A DNA stretch of 64,000 bases from Enorma massiliensis phI. Lineage in GTDB: Bacteria > Actinomycetota > Coriobacteriia > Coriobacteriales > Coriobacteriaceae. The notes beneath the pieces are model-generated. The model was not told the origin of the DNA, made no database searches, and worked only from the letters and a program-made list of their open reading frames with translations. Of this stretch, positions 60,167 to 64,000 are shown one piece after another; positions within the stretch are counted from its first letter, which is position 1, and each line of letters begins with the position of its first letter. Both the position numbers and the translations under genes were made by a program. The stretch lies in NCBI RefSeq assembly GCF_000311845.1, contig NZ_HE978574.1, positions 1,339,346 to 1,403,345 on the forward strand, written 5' to 3'.

Positions 60167-62779
60167 TCACATGAGGTCGTAAGGGTCGACGTCGACGGAG
60201 ATGCTGATGCCGCGCTCCTCGCCCACGCGGGCCAGCGCCTCGGCGATAGCAGACGAGACATCGTAGTCGAGCGGGGCCTTGACGAGGAAATGGAAACGAT
60301 ACCGGTCCTTCGCCCGCTCGATGACACAGCTCGCGGGTCCGAGCACTACGGGAAGACCGCCCACCACCAGACCGCTGCCCCTTCCCGCAGATGCCGGCGC
60401 CCTGAGCTTGAGCACGCGCCGCACCTCCGTGGCAAAGCGATCGGCAAAGGAACGCGTGCGCTCCTCCGAGCGGCCGCGGCACACGACGTTCACCAGGCGC
60501 ACGTAGGGCGGGTACTGGGCATCGAGGCGCATGGCAAGGTCGTGGCTGAGGAAGACCGAGCGGTCATGCGACGCCACGGCACGGATGACGGGGTCGTGCG
60601 GCAGATAGGTCTGGATGATGACCTCGCCCGGACGCTCGCCGCGCCCCGCTCGACCGGCCACCTGCTCGAGCAGATCGTAGGCGCGCTCGCTCGCACGGAA
60701 ATCGGGCATCTTGAGCGCGTAGTCGGCATTGATGACGCCCACGAGCGTGACCTCGGGGAAATCGAGGCCCTTCGCGATCATCTGCGTTCCCAGCAGCACG
60801 GCGCACTCAGCCGCGTCGAATTCCTCGAGGAGCCGGGCGTGGCCATCCTTGCCGCGCGTGGAGTCGGCATCCATGCGAATCACGGCAACATCGCTCGGGA
60901 GCAGTTGCCTGAGGGCATCTTCTACCTGCTGCGTCCCCAACCCCATCTTAGCGAGATACGGGCTCCCGCACTGCGGGCAACGCGAGCCTGGCGCCGGATA
61001 CGGCCACACGCGATAGACCGACCCGCACGTATGGCATTCAAGGGTATGCGTGCGCTCATGGTAGGTGAGCGCCGTCGAGCAATGCTTGCACGTGGGAACG
61101 CATCCGCATTCCCGGCACATGAGAAACGGAGCGAAGCCGCGACGGTTATGGAGGAGCACCGCCTTCTCACGGCGCTCGACGATACCCATGAGCGCATCGT
61201 GAAGCGGGCGGGAGAATATCGATCGGCTTCCGCCGGAGAACTCGCGCCTCAAATCTGCCACGACGATGCGCGGAAGCACCGCGCCGCCGGGACGCTCAGG
61301 CATCTCGACTCGAGTCCACGCCTGGCCGCGATGAGCCCCCCGGCGGCAGCGCTCGAGCGCCTCAGACGAGGGCGTGGCGGATCCCAAGACGAGCGGGCAG
61401 CCATAGCGCCGCGCCATCTCGGCCGCAACATCGCGCGCATGGTAGCGCGGGCTCGAGCCCTGCTTATAGCTCTGCTCGTGCTCCTCGTCGATGATGATGA
61501 TGCCGATCTCCCGGTACGGGCAGAACAACGCCGAGCGCGCGCCCACAACAACGCGCGCAGCCCCGCTTCGAACCATATCCCATTGGTCGAGCCGCTCCCC
61601 GTCAGAAAGGCGCGAGTGGAACACGGCAACCGCATCCCCGAAGCGCGACCTGAAACGGCCGACCGTCTGCGCGGTGAGCGAGATCTCGGGCACGAGCACG
61701 CACGCGGACTTTCCCGCCGAGAGCACGGGCTCGATGGCGGAGAGGTAGACCTCCGTCTTGCCCGAACCGGTCACCCCGTCGATGACCACCACATCGCCGG
61801 CCTCGGCCTTCCGCGCGCGCTCGATGGCGGCAAGCGCGGCGCGCTGGCCTTCCGTCAAGCTTTCCGGAACCTGCGCGCGCGCAGACGAGAGACAGTGCTC
61901 CTCAGACGGCACGCCGCGCCAGGCACGACGTTCCTCGATGGCAACGATGCCCTTCTTCTCAAGCGTTCTTATCGTCGCCGACATGCTGGAATAGAGGAAG
62001 TTGAGCTCGCGCGTGGTCACCGGCCCGCAGGACAGGGCCTCCATGAGCTGGCGCTGGCGATGCGCGTTGACGGCGGGCCTATAGCCGCGGCCTTCGTCGG
62101 TAAGGGTCACCCACCGCTCGTGCACCTCCTTCGTCTTGGGTCGCTCCACCTCGTAGCTGCCGTCCTCGAGCTTGCGCACGCGCGGCGTTGCCTTGGGAGG
62201 CAAGAAAAGACGGAGGCATTCAGCGACCGAGGCAACGTATTCGCGCGACATCCAGAAGGCGAGCTGCGCAGACACCGGTCCGAAGGCACGCTCGGCGAGC
62301 ACGGAGCGCACAGGCAGCACGCGCTCGGGCGCAAGGCCCGCCGCTCCCGGCAGCTCAGCAAGCTCGGAAGCGCGCATGACGACGTAGCCGGCAACCATGC
62401 GGCGATGGAACGAGACGAGCACGATGGCGCCCGGCACCGCCTCCCCATCAAACGATGCGGGAACCGCATAGGCGAAGGGATCAGACAGCGCACGCGAGGG
62501 AACGTCGACCACCACAGAGACGTAGCCGCACACGGGCTCCGAACCCTGCGCAAGCCGGCGCTCGCCTGAAGCCGTCACGGTATCGGGAACGAGGCCGGCC
62601 GCGGCGCGCGTTCTGCCAGCGCCCCGGGAGGACACGGTGCCATCCGGCGCTACAGCCCCCTCCGAAGAGGCATCCGGGGTAGCGTCAGCCGGGCGAAGCG
62701 GCTCCATGCCATCGGGAGAGCACGCTCCCCCGGCGCCCTCTTCCCCTACCAAATCCCACAGCGAAAGCTGCTCAGCCAT
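60167..62779 (-). CDS. priA: primosomal protein N' (PriA helicase)
   Basis: Restarts stalled replication forks. About 870 aa, a little long because of an extended, low-complexity N-terminus (MAEQLSLWDLVGEEG, then about 70 variable residues). DNA-binding domain VVVDVPSRALSDPFAYAVP; helicase motifs GVTGSGKTEVYLSAIE (Walker A), LVPEISLTAQTVGRFRSRFG, IIIDEEHEQSYKQ (DEEH); zinc sites CRECGCVPTCKHCSTAL and CHTCGSVYRVWPYPAPGSRCPQCG (shown in part); motif V/VI LLGTQMIAKGLDFPEV and QVAGRAGRGERPG. ATG 62779 chosen; TTG 62788 and ATG 62785 lie just upstream. 33 bases after metK. Confidence 0.95.
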   Translation of the reverse strand: MAEQLSLWDLVGEEGAGGACSPDGMEPLRPADATPDASSEGAVAPDGTVSSRGAGRTRAAAGLVPDTVTASGERRLAQGSEPVCGYVSVVVDVPSRALSDPFAYAVPASFDGEAVPGAIVLVSFHRRMVAGYVVMRASELAELPGAAGLAPERVLPVRSVLAERAFGPVSAQLAFWMSREYVASVAECLRLFLPPKATPRVRKLEDGSYEVERPKTKEVHERWVTLTDEGRGYRPAVNAHRQRQLMEALSCGPVTTRELNFLYSSMSATIRTLEKKGIVAIEERRAWRGVPSEEHCLSSARAQVPESLTEGQRAALAAIERARKAEAGDVVVIDGVTGSGKTEVYLSAIEPVLSAGKSACVLVPEISLTAQTVGRFRSRFGDAVAVFHSRLSDGERLDQWDMVRSGAARVVVGARSALFCPYREIGIIIIDEEHEQSYKQGSSPRYHARDVAAEMARRYGCPLVLGSATPSSEALERCRRGAHRGQAWTRVEMPERPGGAVLPRIVVADLRREFSGGSRSIFSRPLHDALMGIVERREKAVLLHNRRGFAPFLMCRECGCVPTCKHCSTALTYHERTHTLECHTCGSVYRVWPYPAPGSRCPQCGSPYLAKMGLGTQQVEDALRQLLPSDVAVIRMDADSTRGKDGHARLLEEFDAAECAVLLGTQMIAKGLDFPEVTLVGVINADYALKMPDFRASERAYDLLEQVAGRAGRGERPGEVIIQTYLPHDPVIRAVASHDRSVFLSHDLAMRLDAQYPPYVRLVNVVCRGRSEERTRSFADRFATEVRRVLKLRAPASAGRGSGLVVGGLPVVLGPASCVIERAKDRYRFHFLVKAPLDYDVSSAIAEALARVGEERGISISVDVDPYDLM

Positions 62780-62812
62780 GCACATCAAATCCCGCGAATG
62801 GACGCTCGTTGT

Positions 62813-64000
62813 CTAGAGGCCGCACGCGGCGCGCAGCTCGTCCACGCGGTCCGTATGCTCCCAGGTAAAGTCCTCGTCGTCACGACCGAAATGCCCATAG
62901 GCCGCTGTCTTCTCGTAGATGGGACGGCGCAGGTCAAGGTCGCGGATGATGGCGCCGGGGCGAAGATCGAACACCTCTTCCACGGCGCGTTCGATCGCAT
63001 CCTCGGCGACGACAGACGTCCCGAACGTGTCGACCATGATGGAGAGCGGACGCGCCACGCCGATGGCGTAGGCGAGCTGAACCTCGCAACGGCGGGCAAG
63101 ACCGGCGGCGACCACGTTCTTGGCCACCCAGCGCGCGGCGTAGGCAGCAGAGCGATCGACCTTCGTGCAGTCCTTGCCCGAGAAGGCACCACCGCCGTGA
63201 CGACCCGTGCCGCCGTAGGTGTCGACGATGATCTTGCGGCCGGTGAGGCCGGTGTCGCCCATGGGACCGCCCACCACGAAGCGGCCGGTGGGATTCACAT
63301 AGACCCGGGCGCCGTCCCAAGGGATACCCGCCCCATCGAGCACGGGCGCGATGACGTGTTTCAGCATATCCTCTTTGATAACGCCCATGTCCTCGATCTC
63401 GGGGGCGTGCTGCGTAGAGATCACGACCGTCTCCACCGAGACGGGGCGGTCGTCCTCATAGCGCACGGTCACCTGGGTCTTGCCGTCCGGGCGCAGATAC
63501 GGAAGCGTTCCATCGTGGCGAACTGCCGCCAGGCGCTCTGCCAAGCGGCTCGCCAGATAGTGAGGCATGGGCATGAAGGCAGAGGTCTCGTCGGTGGCGT
63601 ACCCGAACATCATGCCCTGGTCGCCGGCGCCGATAAGGTCGAGCGGGTCGGTCGTGGTGCCGGCCTGCACATCAAAGCTCTCGTCCACACCCTGCGCGAT
63701 GTCCGAACTCTGGCCGTGGATCATGTTGATGACGCCGCATGCATGGCCGTCGAAGCCGTACTCTGCCCGGTCGTAACCGATGCGGCAGATGACGTCACGC
63801 GCGATCTGCTGCACGTCGACGTAGGCCTGGGTGCGAATCTCGCCCGAGATGACGACCATACCGGTGGTGAGAAGCGTCTCGGCAGCGCATCGCACGTTTT
63901 CGAGCTTGGCGGGAACGCCGTCCGTATCCACGTAGCCCATGGCTTCGAGGCGCGCCTCCTTGTCGAGGATGGCGTCGAGCACTGCATCCGAGATCTGGTC
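62813..64000 (-). CDS. metK: S-adenosylmethionine synthase, N-terminus beyond window
   Basis: Makes SAM from methionine and ATP. The visible part is at least 395 residues and reads to the window edge without a start: the last codons on the minus strand give [13 protein letters not shown], the usual continuation of the family N-terminus GHPDKxCDQISD. Other marks: [76 protein letters not shown] (shown as two blocks in the protein), [19 protein letters not shown]. Only about 20 residues are missing. First visible gene of the minus-strand housekeeping run. Confidence 0.96.
   Translation of the reverse strand, partial: DQISDAVLDAILDKEARLEAMGYVDTDGVPAKLENVRCAAETLLTTGMVVISGEIRTQAYVDVQQIARDVICRIGYDRAEYGFDGHACGVINMIHGQSSDIAQGVDESFDVQAGTTTDPLDLIGAGDQGMMFGYATDETSAFMPMPHYLASRLAERLAAVRHDGTLPYLRPDGKTQVTVRYEDDRPVSVETVVISTQHAPEIEDMGVIKEDMLKHVIAPVLDGAGIPWDGARVYVNPTGRFVVGGPMGDTGLTGRKIIVDTYGGTGRHGGGAFSGKDCTKVDRSAAYAARWVAKNVVAAGLARRCEVQLAYAIGVARPLSIMVDTFGTSVVAEDAIERAVEEVFDLRPGAIIRDLDLRRPIYEKTAAYGHFGRDDEDFTWEHTDRVDELRAACGL

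Noticed and set aside
60015-60482. Upstream extension of def to 334 codons
   Set aside because: Overlaps priA in another frame; ATG 60014 has a good ribosome binding site and gives normal deformylase length.
60290-62569. 759-codon plus-strand frame over priA
   Set aside because: Antisense shadow; PriA motifs are all present on the minus strand.

Overview
Kind of organism. The window is mostly high-GC DNA with compact operons. The gene content (Wzy-type capsule locus led by LCP/CpsB/C/D genes, class III fructose-1,6-bisphosphatase, AdhE, complete glycogen cycle with GlgC/GlgD, split 2-hydroxyacyl-CoA dehydratase with activase, CoA-independent housekeeping operon) fits an anaerobic, fermenting, saccharolytic Actinomycetota of the Coriobacteriia, most like Collinsella. 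That assignment is inference from gene content and recall, not from a search. No rRNA, tRNA, CRISPR array, transposase or integrase was recognised.

Layout. (1) About 123-24909, minus strand: a capsule/exopolysaccharide locus. Read in its own direction it starts with an LCP ligase and CpsC/CpsD/CpsB control genes, then a specialised NusG paralogue (LoaP-like), the initiating phosphoglycosyltransferase, glycosyltransferases, a heparinase-like protein, Wzy, Wzx, acetyltransferases, a duplicated-domain ATP-grasp protein and nucleotide-sugar genes (WecB, WecC, Ugd, UDP-GlcA epimerase, frameshifted RmlB). A low-GC FRG plus DUF262 gene pair, a candidate defence module, sits inside its distal end. 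(2) 25194-28207, plus strand: class III FBPase and two GtrA paralogues. (3) 28825-36465: a secreted coiled-coil peptidoglycan hydrolase (plus), then on the minus strand a three-gene 2-hydroxyacyl-CoA dehydratase/activase set, a membrane Ser/Thr kinase, an XRE regulator and a membrane-anchored Ltp-repeat protein. (4) 37076-40619, plus: AdhE and an APH-fold phosphotransferase. (5) 41139-42595, minus: thiamine pyrophosphokinase and a HAD phosphatase. (6) 42917-56077, plus: glycogen metabolism glgB-glgP-glgC-glgD(frameshifted)-glgA and a GH13-GH77 fusion; then an FmdB zinc ribbon. (7) 56901-64000, minus: rsmB, fmt, def, priA, metK (metK runs off the window).

How it works together. The locus should make and anchor a surface polysaccharide containing uronic acids (ManNAcA, GlcA/GalA), with chain length set by the CpsB/C/D phosphorelay and long-operon transcription helped by the NusG paralogue. 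The glycogen block stores and remobilises glucose, feeding glycolysis and AdhE-dependent ethanol production, with FBPase covering gluconeogenesis.

Most unusual points: a family of four intergenic elements bounded by a perfect or near-perfect 18-19-bp inverted repeat, with two subfamilies; histone-H1/AlgP-like Lys-Ala-Thr tails on both GlgB and GlgA; an ATP-grasp protein with its C-terminal half duplicated in tandem; two nested hairpins whose stems differ but whose linkers are conserved; and the FRG/DUF262 pair. Both frameshifts (rmlB, glgD) are single-base and could be sequencing errors.
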